NCBI RefSeq assembly: GCF_000183665.1
Contig: NC_014774.1
Span: 372,001 to 436,000 of the forward strand
Reading direction: 5' to 3'
Source: Candidatus Liberibacter solanacearum CLso-ZC1
GTDB lineage: Bacteria; Pseudomonadota; Alphaproteobacteria; Rhizobiales; Rhizobiaceae
Length of the DNA: 64,000 nucleotides
A program made the position numbers and the translations under genes. A model generated the notes under the pieces. That model made no database searches and had not been told where the DNA came from. It saw only the letters and a list, made by a program, of their open reading frames with translations. Numbering within the stretch: position 1 is the first letter of the stretch; every line of letters starts with the position of its first letter. Positions 38,241 to 48,056 of this stretch are shown piece after piece.

Positions 38241-38614
38241 AGGTCCTTACTTCCTTTGTATTTACAAGTATTTACACAATCACATAAAACGTTACGAATC
38301 TAGAAAATATACAAACTTCCTGTTATCAGTATGTTTGGAATGATCAAATATACGAATTATTTTATAATACGATGACCTTTGAAAATCAATGCTATAATTT
38401 CTTTTGATTATATTTGATTTTTGAAATGCTGTTCAAGTTTATCCTAGATCTAACAAGATAGAAATATCAAGGCGGGATAACTAAAAATTAGAGAATAAGT
38501 CATTACTCTGTTGTTCGATAATAATCAATAGAACGGCCAAAGTAAAAAATAAAAAATTCACTAACTTATATTTGAGAAATGAACAGCGTCTTCAATGTTT
38601 TTAGTATAAAAATA
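38241..38614. other. Intergenic region between carD and rplY
   Basis: The 374 bases are AT-rich and hold no recognisable gene or RNA. The rplY promoter should lie here. No clear hairpin follows the carD stop. Confidence 0.4.
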
Positions 38615-39181
38615 CTACGCTGCTTTGCATTGGTTTTCGTTCGTTGGTTTTTCGTCCTTAGGTCTTTTTGAAGATAAGTTGACCTCAATGAGATCAATGG
38701 CTTCTGGCTCAGAGATACTGTTTACAGCCGCAACTTCTCTGACCATGCGGTTCAGGGCTGACTCGTATAACTGGCGTTCAGAATAAGACTTTTCAGGTTG
38801 ATTTTCTGTGCGGTATAAGTCCCGAACAACTTCTGCAATGGCGATTAAATCTCCGGAATTTATTTTAGCATCATATTCTTGTGCGCGACGAGACCACATT
38901 GTACGTTTGACCCGCGCCTTGCCACGTACTAGCTTGAGAGCTCGTTCTACAAAATGCGCTTCTGAAAGCTTTCTCATACCAATATCAATTGCTTTCCCTA
39001 CGGGAACTTTCAGACACATCTTGTCTTTATCAAATGCAATAACAAAAAATTCCAGCTTCATGCCAGCAACTTCTTGTTCTTTTATCTCTGTAATAGTCCC
39101 CACTCCATGGGTGGGATACACAATATGCTCACCAGTCTTAAACCCTTGACGCATCATAGATTTTTTTTGTTGGACCGTCAT
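38615..39181 (-). CDS. carD: CarD/CdnL-family RNA polymerase-binding regulator
   Basis: A 188-aa transcription factor of the CarD/CdnL family, which binds the RNA polymerase beta subunit through an N-terminal Tudor-like domain and stabilises open complexes at rRNA and ribosomal protein promoters. The N terminus reads FKTGEHIVYPTHGVGTITEI and then MKLEFFVIAFDKDKMCLKVPV, typical of the family. The helical C-terminal domain contains RRAQEYDAKINSGD and YERQLYESAL-like SERQLYESALNRM. A Liberibacter member of this family has been described as PrbP. ATG 39181 follows GAGGGGG; a TTG one codon upstream is less likely. Confidence 0.95.
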   Translation of the reverse strand: MTVQQKKSMMRQGFKTGEHIVYPTHGVGTITEIKEQEVAGMKLEFFVIAFDKDKMCLKVPVGKAIDIGMRKLSEAHFVERALKLVRGKARVKRTMWSRRAQEYDAKINSGDLIAIAEVVRDLYRTENQPEKSYSERQLYESALNRMVREVAAVNSISEPEAIDLIEVNLSSKRPKDEKPTNENQCKAA

Positions 39182-39474
39182 CAAACCCCCTCATATACAT
39201 AAATATTAAAATAGGGATCAGCGAGTAGTCAAAACATCATTAAGATTATTTTTTTCAACATTCTCGATAATCCACTATAAATCCAATGATCAACGTCATT
39301 TTTGAAAAAAAAAGAACATTCCTATAAGAAACATAGGCTCCTTAGAAAGGTCATGAAAGATTCAAAGATATCATCATTATATCAGAAAATATATGCTAAT
39401 CAAGAATTAACTTTTCTCATCATGTAAAATAATATATAAATAGTTAAATTTTTTATTATATCAATGTATGCACT

Positions 39475-39813
39475 TTAAGTATTCTTAGCGGGTTTGGGAG
39501 AAAAATAATTTTCGTATTTGTTTTCAACTCCATCCATTTCGGCGGCATTAGGTAGGCTGGCTTTTTTAGTTGTGATGTTTGGCCATTGAGAAGAATATTT
39601 TGAGTTGATTTGTAACCACATTTCTAATCCTGGTTCAGTATCGGGCTTGATGGCGTCAACGGGACACTCGGGTTCACATACTCCGCAATCTATACACTCT
39701 TCTGGATGAATTACTAAGAAATTTTCCCCTTCATAAAAACAATCAACAGGACAAACTTCTACACAATCTGTGTGTTTGCATAATATGCAATTTTCAGTGA
39801 CGACGAATGTCAT
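39475..39813 (-). CDS. fdxA: Seven-iron (3Fe-4S/4Fe-4S) ferredoxin
   Basis: The 112-aa protein begins [24 protein letters not shown] and continues [17 protein letters not shown], giving the cysteine pattern of FdxA-type 7Fe ferredoxins that carry one 3Fe-4S and one 4Fe-4S cluster. It shuttles electrons in the cytoplasm; its partner is unknown. Its position upstream of carD on the same strand is the rhizobial fdxA-carD order. The S4-domain and helicase genes that precede it in rhizobia are missing here. Confidence 0.95.
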   Translation of the reverse strand: MTFVVTENCILCKHTDCVEVCPVDCFYEGENFLVIHPEECIDCGVCEPECPVDAIKPDTEPGLEMWLQINSKYSSQWPNITTKKASLPNAAEMDGVENKYENYFSPKPAKNT

Positions 39814-40259
39814 AAACCATTGCCTTTCTAATAGTTTTATTTTTAAGATAGCTTGATTATATTCAGAACGAGGTGCTATCTTCCCGCTAGTTTTGACAAG
39901 GAAAAAGAATGCTTCATTATAAAAAATTAAGAATATTTTTCCCCAGTCAAATTGAAGAGATATTGCATTTTCTTTTATTTTAAAGTAGACATGCTGAATA
40001 ATACGCTAGTCCTTTAAGAAATCATAGGGGCTATTGAGAGTTAGACTGGATATTTTTATTATTATTTCTTTAATGAGGAATGATAATTTTTTTTGCTTGC
40101 GGTTTACGTTCCTTTTTTAAAATACTATTGTGGTTTTTTGTGAAGATTTGCTCAAATATGATTGCTATAAGACTAATTTTTCCCTTCCAAAATACGAGGG
40201 GGTTAGATCCAGGAAATTTGGATTTATTGTTTTGCAACCTGATTTTATAGTTTGATTTG
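39814..40259. other. Divergent region between fdxA and the TerC-type gene
   Basis: No gene is recognisable in these 446 bases. I searched the minus strand for the S4 RNA-binding protein expected upstream of fdxA by rhizobial synteny and saw no trace. Both promoters should lie here, but I could not place them. Confidence 0.4.
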
Positions 40260-41828
40260 ATGTTTTTTGGTTGGATATACGATTATTACGTATGGATTGG
40301 TCTTGCTACTCTGATAGTCCTTGAGCTTGTTCTTGGCATAGATAATCTAATATTTATAACCCTATTAGCAGAGAAATTGCCCTTGGCTCAAAGAGGCAAA
40401 GCACTGTTTTTCGGGTTGACTTTTGCTATGATAACTCGAATTGCCTTACTTGCTACAATCTCTTATTGGATAGTTATGTTTCAGCAGCCCTTGTTCTTTT
40501 TTAGAGGCTTAGCGTTTTCTGGGCGTGATATTGTGCTGGTTATTGGTGGATTATTCCTCTTGTTCAAAGGAACCATAGAGTTGCATGAGCGATTAGAAGG
40601 GGATGAGTTTGATAAAAAGCATAAATTTTTTAGCCCTATATCTTGGCAAATCATTGTTCTGCAAATAGTTGTTCTAGATGTTATTTTTTCTCTAGATAGT
40701 GTTGTAACTGCTATCGGTATGGTAGAAGATTTTTCTGTTATGGCTATTGCAGTAGTTGTATCTGCATTGATGATGATGGCGGCATCCAAGCCAATGATAC
40801 GCTATATTTCACAGCATACGACTGTCGTTATACTTTGTCTTGGTTTTTTGTTGATGATTGGTTTTTTGCTGATTATTGAGGGATTGCATTTTGAGATACC
40901 CAAAGGGTATCTTTATGCTTCTATAGCTTTTTCCGGCATCATTGAATTTTTTAATCAAGTGGCAAGACGTAATCGTGAACGGCTTATGTCTACTTCGCGC
41001 TTGAGGGCGCGTGCTGCTGATGCTGTATTGCGTTTATTAGGGGGAAAGCCTATACAGCCAGGTTTTAAGAAGAATTCTGATGTGCTTTCATTTCCAAAAC
41101 ATGAAAAGCAAATCATATCAGATCAGGAAAAAGATATGGTTCAAAGTGTTCTAACTCTTGCTGATCGTCCTGCAAAATCAATTATGACACCTCGTACGGA
41201 TATTGTATGGCTTGATATGGATTGCGTTGATGAGGATTTACAGTATAAAATTCTTGAATTAGGGCATTCTCGATTTCCTATTGCTCAAGGAACTTTAGAT
41301 AATTTTATTGGGATAGTATCAGCGCGTGGCTTATTACGAGATCTTCTCGAAGAAGGTTCTATAAATTTAGAAAGCTCTATTAGAAAGCCGTTGGTCGTCC
41401 ATGAGAATATTAGTGTTTTAAAACTAATGGAACGTTTGCGTAAATCTGAGCAGACATTTGTTATGGTGTTAGATGAATATGGTGTTTTAGAAGGTATGAT
41501 TACACCTGCTAATATTCTAGAAGCTATTGCAGGAGATTTTCCCGACGAAGATGATCAGAAGCTTGATATTACGGTAGGGGAAGATGGTTCTTTAACGGTT
41601 GATGGTTGGATTGATGTACGTTACGCTTCAAAATTATTTGGAGTTGATTTAGTAGATGAAGACGATCGTTATTCTACTTTGGCTGGATTCATTCTTTGGA
41701 AACTAGGGCACTTGCCGCAAGAAAAAGAGGTTTTTATGGAGATGAATATCAGATTTGAGATTATACGACTTCAAGGTCATAATATTGACCGTGTAAAAGT
41801 TAGTGGATTGCAGAATTTAAATAGTTGA
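40260..41828 (+). CDS. TerC-family membrane protein fused to CBS/CorC domains (YoaE-like)
   Basis: The 522-aa protein has an N-terminal TerC domain of about seven membrane helices (residues 5-235), with the acidic metal motifs LVLGIDNLIFI and DVIFSLDSVVTA. A cytoplasmic CBS pair (MTPRTDIVWLD near residue 305, VLDEYGVLEGMITPANI near 415) and a C-terminal CorC_HlyC domain follow. TerC relatives export manganese or act in metalation of exported enzymes, so metal-ion efflux controlled by nucleotide binding is the likely role. ATG 40260 is used; a TTG one codon earlier is equivalent. No operon partner. Confidence 0.9.
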   Translation: MFFGWIYDYYVWIGLATLIVLELVLGIDNLIFITLLAEKLPLAQRGKALFFGLTFAMITRIALLATISYWIVMFQQPLFFFRGLAFSGRDIVLVIGGLFLLFKGTIELHERLEGDEFDKKHKFFSPISWQIIVLQIVVLDVIFSLDSVVTAIGMVEDFSVMAIAVVVSALMMMAASKPMIRYISQHTTVVILCLGFLLMIGFLLIIEGLHFEIPKGYLYASIAFSGIIEFFNQVARRNRERLMSTSRLRARAADAVLRLLGGKPIQPGFKKNSDVLSFPKHEKQIISDQEKDMVQSVLTLADRPAKSIMTPRTDIVWLDMDCVDEDLQYKILELGHSRFPIAQGTLDNFIGIVSARGLLRDLLEEGSINLESSIRKPLVVHENISVLKLMERLRKSEQTFVMVLDEYGVLEGMITPANILEAIAGDFPDEDDQKLDITVGEDGSLTVDGWIDVRYASKLFGVDLVDEDDRYSTLAGFILWKLGHLPQEKEVFMEMNIRFEIIRLQGHNIDRVKVSGLQNLNS

Positions 41829-41984
41829 ATTGAAATGAATTTTAATATTCTCTTTTATTCCGCCTGTATATTATTTTAAATATTTAATAGGCTACAGAAT
41901 TATTGAGATTAGTAGTTCCCATTCTATGATTAAACTGGTTGAATTTTTCAGTAAGTTAGAATTCTTGAGAAAAAATGAAAGGCT

Positions 41985-43550
41985 ATGATGCACGCAGGGA
42001 AAAAATCAAATAAGGTTCTTATTATTGATTTTGGAAGTCAGTTCACTCAGTTAATTGCGCGTTGTGTACGTGAAAACAAAGTTTATTGTGAAGTAATAGC
42101 ATTTGAATGTGCTTTGGATTATTTTAGAAAGACAAGGCCTCAGGCAATTATTTTATCAGGTAGCCCTGCTTCACCCTTGGATATTGATAGCCCTCAAATT
42201 CCACAAGAGATTTTAGAATCAAATACTCCTTTGTTAGGAATTTGTTATGGACAGCAGATTATGTGTACGTCTCTTGGAGGAACAATAAAAAAGTCGCAGA
42301 ATCGTGAATTTGGTCGTGCTTTCATTGAGATAAAAAAAGATTGCTCATTATTAAAAGGCCTATGGGAAAAGGATTCTATACAACAGGTTTGGATGAGTCA
42401 TGGTGATCAAGTGGAGCGCATGCCAGAAGGATTCGAGGTAATTGCATCGTCGGACAACACCCCTTTTGCCTTTGTCGCGGATGAAAAGAGAAAATATTAT
42501 GCTGTTCAATTCCATCCAGAAGTTGTTCATACAGAAGGTGGATCTCAATTAATAGCTAATTTTGTGCGTGATGTTGCTGGTATCCAAGGTGATTGGATTA
42601 TGTCTTCTTATCGCAAGGAAATTGTTTCTTGTATTAAGAAACAAGTGGGTGATGAACGTGTAATTTGCGCCCTATCTGGAGGAGTTGATTCTTCTGTTGC
42701 TGCATTTTTGATCTATGAGGCCATAGGGAAAAATCTTACTTGTGTGCTTGTTGATCATGGGTTTATGCGTAAGAACGAAGTGGATAATGTTGTTGGTTTA
42801 TTTAAGAAATATCCGGATTTTCCATTGATAGTTGTAGATGCTTCAGAGAGATTCATTGGAAAACTGAAAAATGTTATTGATCCAGAAGATAAGAGAAAAA
42901 TTATAGGAAAATTATTTATAGAAGTTTTTGAAGAAGAGGCAGAAAAAATAGGTGGTGCTAAATTTCTTGGACAAGGGACTTTATATCCTGATGTTATTGA
43001 GAGTGTTTCTTTCTTTGGTGGGCCTTCATCTGTTATAAAATCGCATCATAATGTAGGAGGATTGCCTGAATACATGAATATGGATCTTGTCGAGCCATTA
43101 AGAGATCTTTTTAAAGATGAGGTGCGTCTTCTTGGTAAGGAATTGGGATTGTCTGATAGTTTTATAGATCGCCATCCATGTCCAGGTCCGGGGCTTGCTA
43201 TTCGTTGTATTGGAGAAGTCACTGAGGAAAAAATAAATATTTTGCGTGAATCTGATGCTATTTATTGTGAGGAAATTTGTAAAGCAGGAATTTATAATGA
43301 AATATGGCAGGCATTTACTGTCTTATTGCCCATTCAAACGGTAGGGGTGATGGGTGATGAACGTACCTATGAGTGTGTTTGTTCTCTGAGGGCGGTAACA
43401 TCAAGAGATGGGATGACTGCAGATTTTTATCACCACGACATGGATTTTCTCAGTCAAGTGTCTACGCGAATAGTCAATGAAGTAAAGGGAATTAGTAGAG
43501 TCGTATATGATATAACCTCTAAACCGCCTGCAACTATTGAATGGGAATAA
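41985..43550 (+). CDS. guaA: GMP synthase (glutamine-hydrolysing)
   Basis: GuaA converts XMP to GMP using glutamine and ATP. The 521-aa protein has an N-terminal class I amidotransferase (nucleophile in [10 protein letters not shown], catalytic pair in [12 protein letters not shown]), the ATP-pyrophosphatase P-loop [12 protein letters not shown] near residue 230, and the C-terminal dimerisation domain ending KPPATIEWE. Tandem ATGs at 41985 and 41988 are both possible starts behind AAAGG. It converges on the PAS histidine kinase. Confidence 0.97.
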   Translation: MMHAGKKSNKVLIIDFGSQFTQLIARCVRENKVYCEVIAFECALDYFRKTRPQAIILSGSPASPLDIDSPQIPQEILESNTPLLGICYGQQIMCTSLGGTIKKSQNREFGRAFIEIKKDCSLLKGLWEKDSIQQVWMSHGDQVERMPEGFEVIASSDNTPFAFVADEKRKYYAVQFHPEVVHTEGGSQLIANFVRDVAGIQGDWIMSSYRKEIVSCIKKQVGDERVICALSGGVDSSVAAFLIYEAIGKNLTCVLVDHGFMRKNEVDNVVGLFKKYPDFPLIVVDASERFIGKLKNVIDPEDKRKIIGKLFIEVFEEEAEKIGGAKFLGQGTLYPDVIESVSFFGGPSSVIKSHHNVGGLPEYMNMDLVEPLRDLFKDEVRLLGKELGLSDSFIDRHPCPGPGLAIRCIGEVTEEKINILRESDAIYCEEICKAGIYNEIWQAFTVLLPIQTVGVMGDERTYECVCSLRAVTSRDGMTADFYHHDMDFLSQVSTRIVNEVKGISRVVYDITSKPPATIEWE

Positions 43551-43619
43551 TTTTCAACATCAATTAAGGTGATAGTTATAAAAGTTTATAAAGTAACGTT
43601 TTCCCCTATCTATATTTGT

Positions 43620-43660
43620 TGTTTTTAAATAGCAAAACAAACAATATTATTTAAAAAACA
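43620..43660. terminator. Candidate bidirectional terminator between guaA and the histidine kinase
   Basis: TGTTTTTAAATA (43620-43631) is complementary, apart from one extra A, to TATTTAAAAAACA (43648-43660). The loop is about 16 bases. The stem is A/T rich and weak, but its place between two convergent genes makes a shared terminator plausible. Confidence 0.35.
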
Positions 43661-43707
43661 CTTGAGAATATCTTAGAATGATGCTCAAAATTTTTTCTTG
43701 ATGCATT

Positions 43708-46128
43708 TTATGCAGTTTTTTGTGGTGTGAAAATAATCTCTATTAAAGTTCCTTTTGAGGGAGTTGAAAAAACCGAAAATTTACCCATATTAGCATCCAC
43801 CATTGCTTTAGTAAGAGGCAATCCTAAACCGGTTCCTTCCCCACGTACCTGTTGAGAATTAGGTATTTGTCCAAAAGGTTTCATGGCTTTTTCTAATTCA
43901 TAATCTGTCATTCCTATCCCAGTATCTTTGACGCGTAAAACCACTTCTTTATTTCTTGTATATGCAGTAGAAATGACAATTTGTCCTCCTGAAGGCGTAA
44001 AATGAATCGCATTTGATAATATATTCAGTGCTATCTGTTTTATAGAGCGTAGGTCAGCAAATATTGGGGGAATATCATTAGAAAAGGAAGTGCGTACGAG
44101 GATACGTTTTTCATTCGCATAGAGTTCCATTAAAGAAATTGCTTCAGAAATTGTCTCATTTAAGGACACTGATTCGAAATGAAAGTTCATTTTGCCAGAT
44201 TCAATTTTTGATATATCAAGAAGATCATTGACAATATCCAGAACAAGGTTTCCAGATCGGTCTATATAATTAGCATATTCTATGTAACGAGGGCTACCTA
44301 CAGGTCCAAATCTTTGATTTTTTATAACTTCAGAAAAGCCAATAATAGCAGTCAGAGGGGTGCGAATTTCATGACTCACTCGTGCTAGAAAATCGTTTTT
44401 ATGAGAGTTTTCTTTTTCTGCCATTTTTTTAGCATGATACAACTCATTTTTTTCCTGTTTCCATTCAGAAATATCATGCAATATGAGGCAATAACAGGCA
44501 GAGAAGGGAAGTTTTTTCATAGTAATGCGTAGAGATATAAGCTTTCCTTCTCTTGTGCAGCCAACAGCAGTTTTCTCTAGTGTCTTTCCTAGATCAATAG
44601 ATGAAATTTCTGCCATACAATGATTCATAATAATCTGATTATCGTGTGTAAAAAAAATTTTGAATGGTTTTCCAATGATATCTTGTGCGGGATAGTCAAA
44701 TAACGTGCCGATTGCACGGTTAGTAGAAAGAATCGTTCCATCTCTGTTAACAATAGCGATGCCATCAGAAGTTGATTCTAAGATGGAACATAATTGCATT
44801 ATCTCAATTTCCATTTTATTCGCATCAGTTCTTGTATTATTATATCCTGATTTTATCTCATTTTGAGAGATATGATCAGATAATTTATTGTTTTTTTCAA
44901 AAGGAACAAAAGTCATAGCAAGTGAATTTTCTCTATTCCACTGAATAGTATGTAAATGAGCTGATACAGCAATATTTGTTCCATCAGAGCGATGTAAGGT
45001 AATAGAGCCATGTGTATTGCCGTTCGATAATTTCTGGGCATCTAATAACATGGATACTCCCCCTACTTTTTCTATGTCTTCAACGCTTTTATAGCCTGCG
45101 AGAAGGAGGAAAGAAGGGCTGGCATAGAGCAAACGTTCTTTTGAACATACAAAAAGAGATATCGGATGTTTGTCAACAATTTCTGGTGTTAAATTTTCTC
45201 CTTCGCCAAAATATGTAGATAATGATGGATGATTGATTTGAAACGAATCTTCAAAGCTTTCTTTTGGGTGAGGATATTTCTCTATATATTGATTTAAGTT
45301 AATAGTATGGAAATTATCTCTCTTCGAAAAGTAGTTTTTTTTATTTGTTGCTAAATTATCATCTTTGTCTTTTGGAAAATATCCAGAAGGAAAAGACCCC
45401 CTGTCTTTAATATCAAGATGCGCTGGAATTGTTTGGTAAGGTAAGGAAGGAGAGTTTTCTTTTTTAATGAAAGAATGAACTTTTTTTATTTCATGTGATT
45501 GGGAGAATTTTTCACCTAGTGTTGTTCCTAATTTTTTTGGATCATTCTTCGTTTGATTCACCCGAATAATTCCAAATCCCTTAAAACCAACAAATTCACG
45601 ATCGCGAGAATATATTGGTAGAGCGGCGAGATCAATTGGTACATGTAAATCGGTTCCTTCAATTGGCCAGAAAGTTGTTTTACTGTACCAAGTATTTTGT
45701 TGCGTTAAAAGGTCGAAAAGATGGTCTTTAGAATCAATTTGAAGAATATGATTAATGTCACATAGATGCATACCAATCATTTTAAGGGCATATGTTCCAA
45801 TGGTTTGAGATAATTCTTCTGAAACTGCGTTCAAATGCCCTTGAGCATCTATTTTCCATGTAAATCGAACTGTACGTGGGCTTGAATCGAATAAAAACGA
45901 ATTTTCTGGTTCTAGATTTCTGGAACAACTGATCTGTGTTCTTGGAGCATGGTTTTGACCCGTAGGGCTGGATTGTTCCAAATGATTTTGATTGCAGGGA
46001 TTGCCTTTGTGCGAATCTCTTATTCCCAAATTATTGATTGTCTCCTTGAGAGACAAATCCTTGGAAGTGTTTTTACAGTTATTTGTAGGACTGTTTGGGG
46101 GATTTAATGTAATAGAATCAATACTCAT
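43708..46128 (-). CDS. PAS-domain sensor histidine kinase (PleC/PdhS/CbrA type)
   Basis: An 806-aa kinase without clear membrane segments. Residues about 75-190 and 330-410 look like PAS or PAS-like modules (PISLFVCSKERLLYASPSFLLLAG), and a canonical PAS lies near 450-560 (LESTSDGIAIVNRDGTILSTNRA). The dimerisation box carries the phospho-accepting His in ARVSHEIRTPLTAIIGFSEV near 585. The HATPase domain shows N box LNILSNAIHFTPSGG, DTGIGM and GTGLGLPL. The sequence after the His box, RFGPVGSPRYIEYANYI, is typical of the alphaproteobacterial PleC/DivJ/PdhS group, which feeds DivK-CtrA cell-cycle control. Which one this is cannot be told here. Confidence 0.9.
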   Translation of the reverse strand: MSIDSITLNPPNSPTNNCKNTSKDLSLKETINNLGIRDSHKGNPCNQNHLEQSSPTGQNHAPRTQISCSRNLEPENSFLFDSSPRTVRFTWKIDAQGHLNAVSEELSQTIGTYALKMIGMHLCDINHILQIDSKDHLFDLLTQQNTWYSKTTFWPIEGTDLHVPIDLAALPIYSRDREFVGFKGFGIIRVNQTKNDPKKLGTTLGEKFSQSHEIKKVHSFIKKENSPSLPYQTIPAHLDIKDRGSFPSGYFPKDKDDNLATNKKNYFSKRDNFHTINLNQYIEKYPHPKESFEDSFQINHPSLSTYFGEGENLTPEIVDKHPISLFVCSKERLLYASPSFLLLAGYKSVEDIEKVGGVSMLLDAQKLSNGNTHGSITLHRSDGTNIAVSAHLHTIQWNRENSLAMTFVPFEKNNKLSDHISQNEIKSGYNNTRTDANKMEIEIMQLCSILESTSDGIAIVNRDGTILSTNRAIGTLFDYPAQDIIGKPFKIFFTHDNQIIMNHCMAEISSIDLGKTLEKTAVGCTREGKLISLRITMKKLPFSACYCLILHDISEWKQEKNELYHAKKMAEKENSHKNDFLARVSHEIRTPLTAIIGFSEVIKNQRFGPVGSPRYIEYANYIDRSGNLVLDIVNDLLDISKIESGKMNFHFESVSLNETISEAISLMELYANEKRILVRTSFSNDIPPIFADLRSIKQIALNILSNAIHFTPSGGQIVISTAYTRNKEVVLRVKDTGIGMTDYELEKAMKPFGQIPNSQQVRGEGTGLGLPLTKAMVDANMGKFSVFSTPSKGTLIEIIFTPQKTA

Positions 46129-46189
46129 CTTTGAACCTTTGGTACTTTCTAGAATAGTTCAGAAATTTTTCGGTTTTTATAGGCACATG

Positions 46190-46801
46190 TTAGGTTTTAA
46201 GTTTTTTTGTCGAGAAAAAATCTATAATAACAGTTATATTTTTTATAATAATTGGATATTTATAGTAGAATATTTTAGAAAAAATATTTTTCTCTTTTAT
46301 AATAGGATTTTGGGTTTTCATTTCTATATATGCATAATGATCTTGTTTTTTGAATAATACATTACTTATGAATATATAAATGACTTTACATGCATCATTA
46401 TTAGATCTGATAAGATGAATTTGTTCTATGTCTATTTTAACGGGATATATTGCAAATTGAATGTTTGTGTTGGTCTTTTTAATAAAAAATTGTAACAAGG
46501 AAGCAATACAATATTCTAACTTTCGTACTGATAAGCTGGGTTTGTTTAAATCCTTAACAAAACGAATCTTTTTATTGTAGCAAGTAGTGATAACAAGGAA
46601 ATTTCCCAACAAACAATGTGCTATCTGGCTGATCCAACCTTTTTTTACAAAATGCTGATTTAAAAAAGACAGTGCTTTGCATTGCGTTAAGTTTCTATAT
46701 AAATTGGCAATTTTTTTCATAAAAAGATATTGTGTGATAAGCATTTTGTATCCACAGTATGTATTAAGTTCAAGAAAAGGGGGTTGACGCCCATTCGGCA
46801 T
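46190..46801 (-). CDS. Unrecognised protein, 203 aa
   Basis: A single long open frame upstream of the histidine kinase, read on the same strand. I do not recognise any family. It is Lys/Ile/Phe/Asn-rich with mixed hydrophobic and basic stretches and no clear signal peptide; composition is more AT-driven than in its neighbours. The ATG at 46801 lacks a ribosome site; the ATG beginning MLITQYLFMKK, about 19 codons in, has a GGA at fair spacing. Its length makes chance less likely, but it could be a decaying gene. Confidence 0.45.
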   Translation of the reverse strand: MPNGRQPPFLELNTYCGYKMLITQYLFMKKIANLYRNLTQCKALSFLNQHFVKKGWISQIAHCLLGNFLVITTCYNKKIRFVKDLNKPSLSVRKLEYCIASLLQFFIKKTNTNIQFAIYPVKIDIEQIHLIRSNNDACKVIYIFISNVLFKKQDHYAYIEMKTQNPIIKEKNIFSKIFYYKYPIIIKNITVIIDFFSTKKLKT

Positions 46802-47016
46802 CTATCTAATCATAAGAATACCCAACAAGCATGGGATCTGAAAGCGTAAATTTGTAGTCATTAACGTTAATTTACTATTAAGGTTAACGAGATATTTTAG
46901 ATCTTGTTTTGTTATAAGATGAGAGTATACAGTTTAAGAGCTGAATATATTTTTGTATGTTAAACAATGATTTACAGAATATGGTGTACTTTTAGGATTT
47001 GCTGTGATGTTGTTAT

Positions 47017-47093
47017 GCGGTTGTAGCTCAGTTGGTTAGAGCGCAGGTTTGTGGCACCTGAGGTCGGTGGTTCGAATCCACTCAACCGTACCA
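47017..47093 (+). tRNA. tRNA-His (GUG)
   Basis: The 77-base sequence folds as a standard cloverleaf: acceptor GCGGTTG/CAACCGT, D arm with AGCTCAGTTGGTTAGAGC, anticodon loop TTTGTGGC with GTG, T arm with GGTTCGAATCC, and encoded CCA. The base before G1 is T, the first pair is G-U, and the discriminator is A73. Loss of the G-1 identity base together with A73 is known for alphaproteobacterial tRNA-His, so this supports the taxonomic placement. Confidence 0.97.
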
Positions 47094-47595
47094 TAAACAG
47101 TCGTACTATTGAGGATATTCTGCTTTCGCAGGCTATTTTATAGAATGCGGTTGAACAATCAATTTTACTATATTTTTTGTATTGTCATAAGTAACGTTTG
47201 GTTTCGAGAAAGACAAAGTATATTCTATTATATCGCTAGATGTACAAGTGGATAACATATCCTAAATTATTTTCTTACGAGCACATTTTATAAAAAATTA
47301 TAAAGTTTTTATTTTGATATCCTCTTGATAAATTGAGACAATCTATTCTTTGACATTGGTTGTTAAAGTAATTGGGAGATACGAGGGGTTCTTTAGAGTG
47401 TTTTAGATATAGGTATGTGAAGAATACATTTCATTTTAGGGTGTCTTAAATCTTCTTTTTATTTTTAAATATGCCTTGCTTTGCCTCACTAACAACTTTG
47501 TTATTTTTGCAGCGGATTTATCGTTAGGTACAATAAGGTGATCATATATTAAAGCAAACAAGACAAGATATATTGTCCATATTAAACAGTAAAAA
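47094..47595. other. Region between tRNA-His and ubiK
   Basis: No gene or RNA is recognisable in these 500 bases. A minus-strand frame at 47436-47651 has a hydrophobic stretch but overlaps the end of ubiK in another register and is probably chance. A short CTGC/GCAG hairpin about 40 bases after the tRNA is too weak to call a terminator. Confidence 0.45.
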
Positions 47596-47880
47596 TTATT
47601 CTTTTTCTTTTTTCTTTGCGGGGGATTTAAAGTCTGCAAGTTGTTTTTCAATGGTTTCTAAACGTTCACAAACAGACGTTAGATTTTCACGAATATTAGA
47701 TATCATGCTCTTAATTGCTTCAACATCTTCTGAACGCACAACTCCCATAGAATTCAATGTTTTCTGGAGCTTTACTTGAGCGAAAGATTCTGCTTCCTTG
47801 GATATGTTTTGGAAAGCACTAGATGCACAATCGGCCAGACGAGAAGCTTGATTAAAAATTTGGTCGGGTTTAAATGACAT
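47596..47880 (-). CDS. ubiK: UbiK-like accessory factor (BMFP domain)
   Basis: A 94-aa protein of the YqiC/BMFP family. The C-terminal half is a coiled coil (SEDVEAIKSMISNIRENLTSVCERLETIEKQLADF), ending in a Lys-rich tail AKKKEKE. UbiK in enterobacteria binds the ubiquinone-synthesis protein UbiJ and lipids; BMFP proteins in general trimerise and can fuse membranes. The start ATG 47880 follows AGGA. It is divergent from lgt, the common alphaproteobacterial arrangement. Confidence 0.87.
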   Translation of the reverse strand: MSFKPDQIFNQASRLADCASSAFQNISKEAESFAQVKLQKTLNSMGVVRSEDVEAIKSMISNIRENLTSVCERLETIEKQLADFKSPAKKKEKE

Positions 47881-48056
47881 TGCTCTATTCCTAATACAAA
47901 GATGACTAAAAAGACTTATTGTATCGTATTGTTATGGCAATAACAAGGTATGTTGGATTTATGATGTCGTAGCATTAATAAGAATTTTTTCTTCTTGGTC
48001 TATCATTAATATGAGGATAGCATTAAGTGCTTATGAAGCAATTTAAAAAATAATAA

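Noticed and set aside
47436..47651. 71-codon minus-strand frame with a hydrophobic stretch
   Set aside because: It overlaps the end of ubiK in another register, lacks a ribosome site and is low-complexity Lys/Asn-rich.
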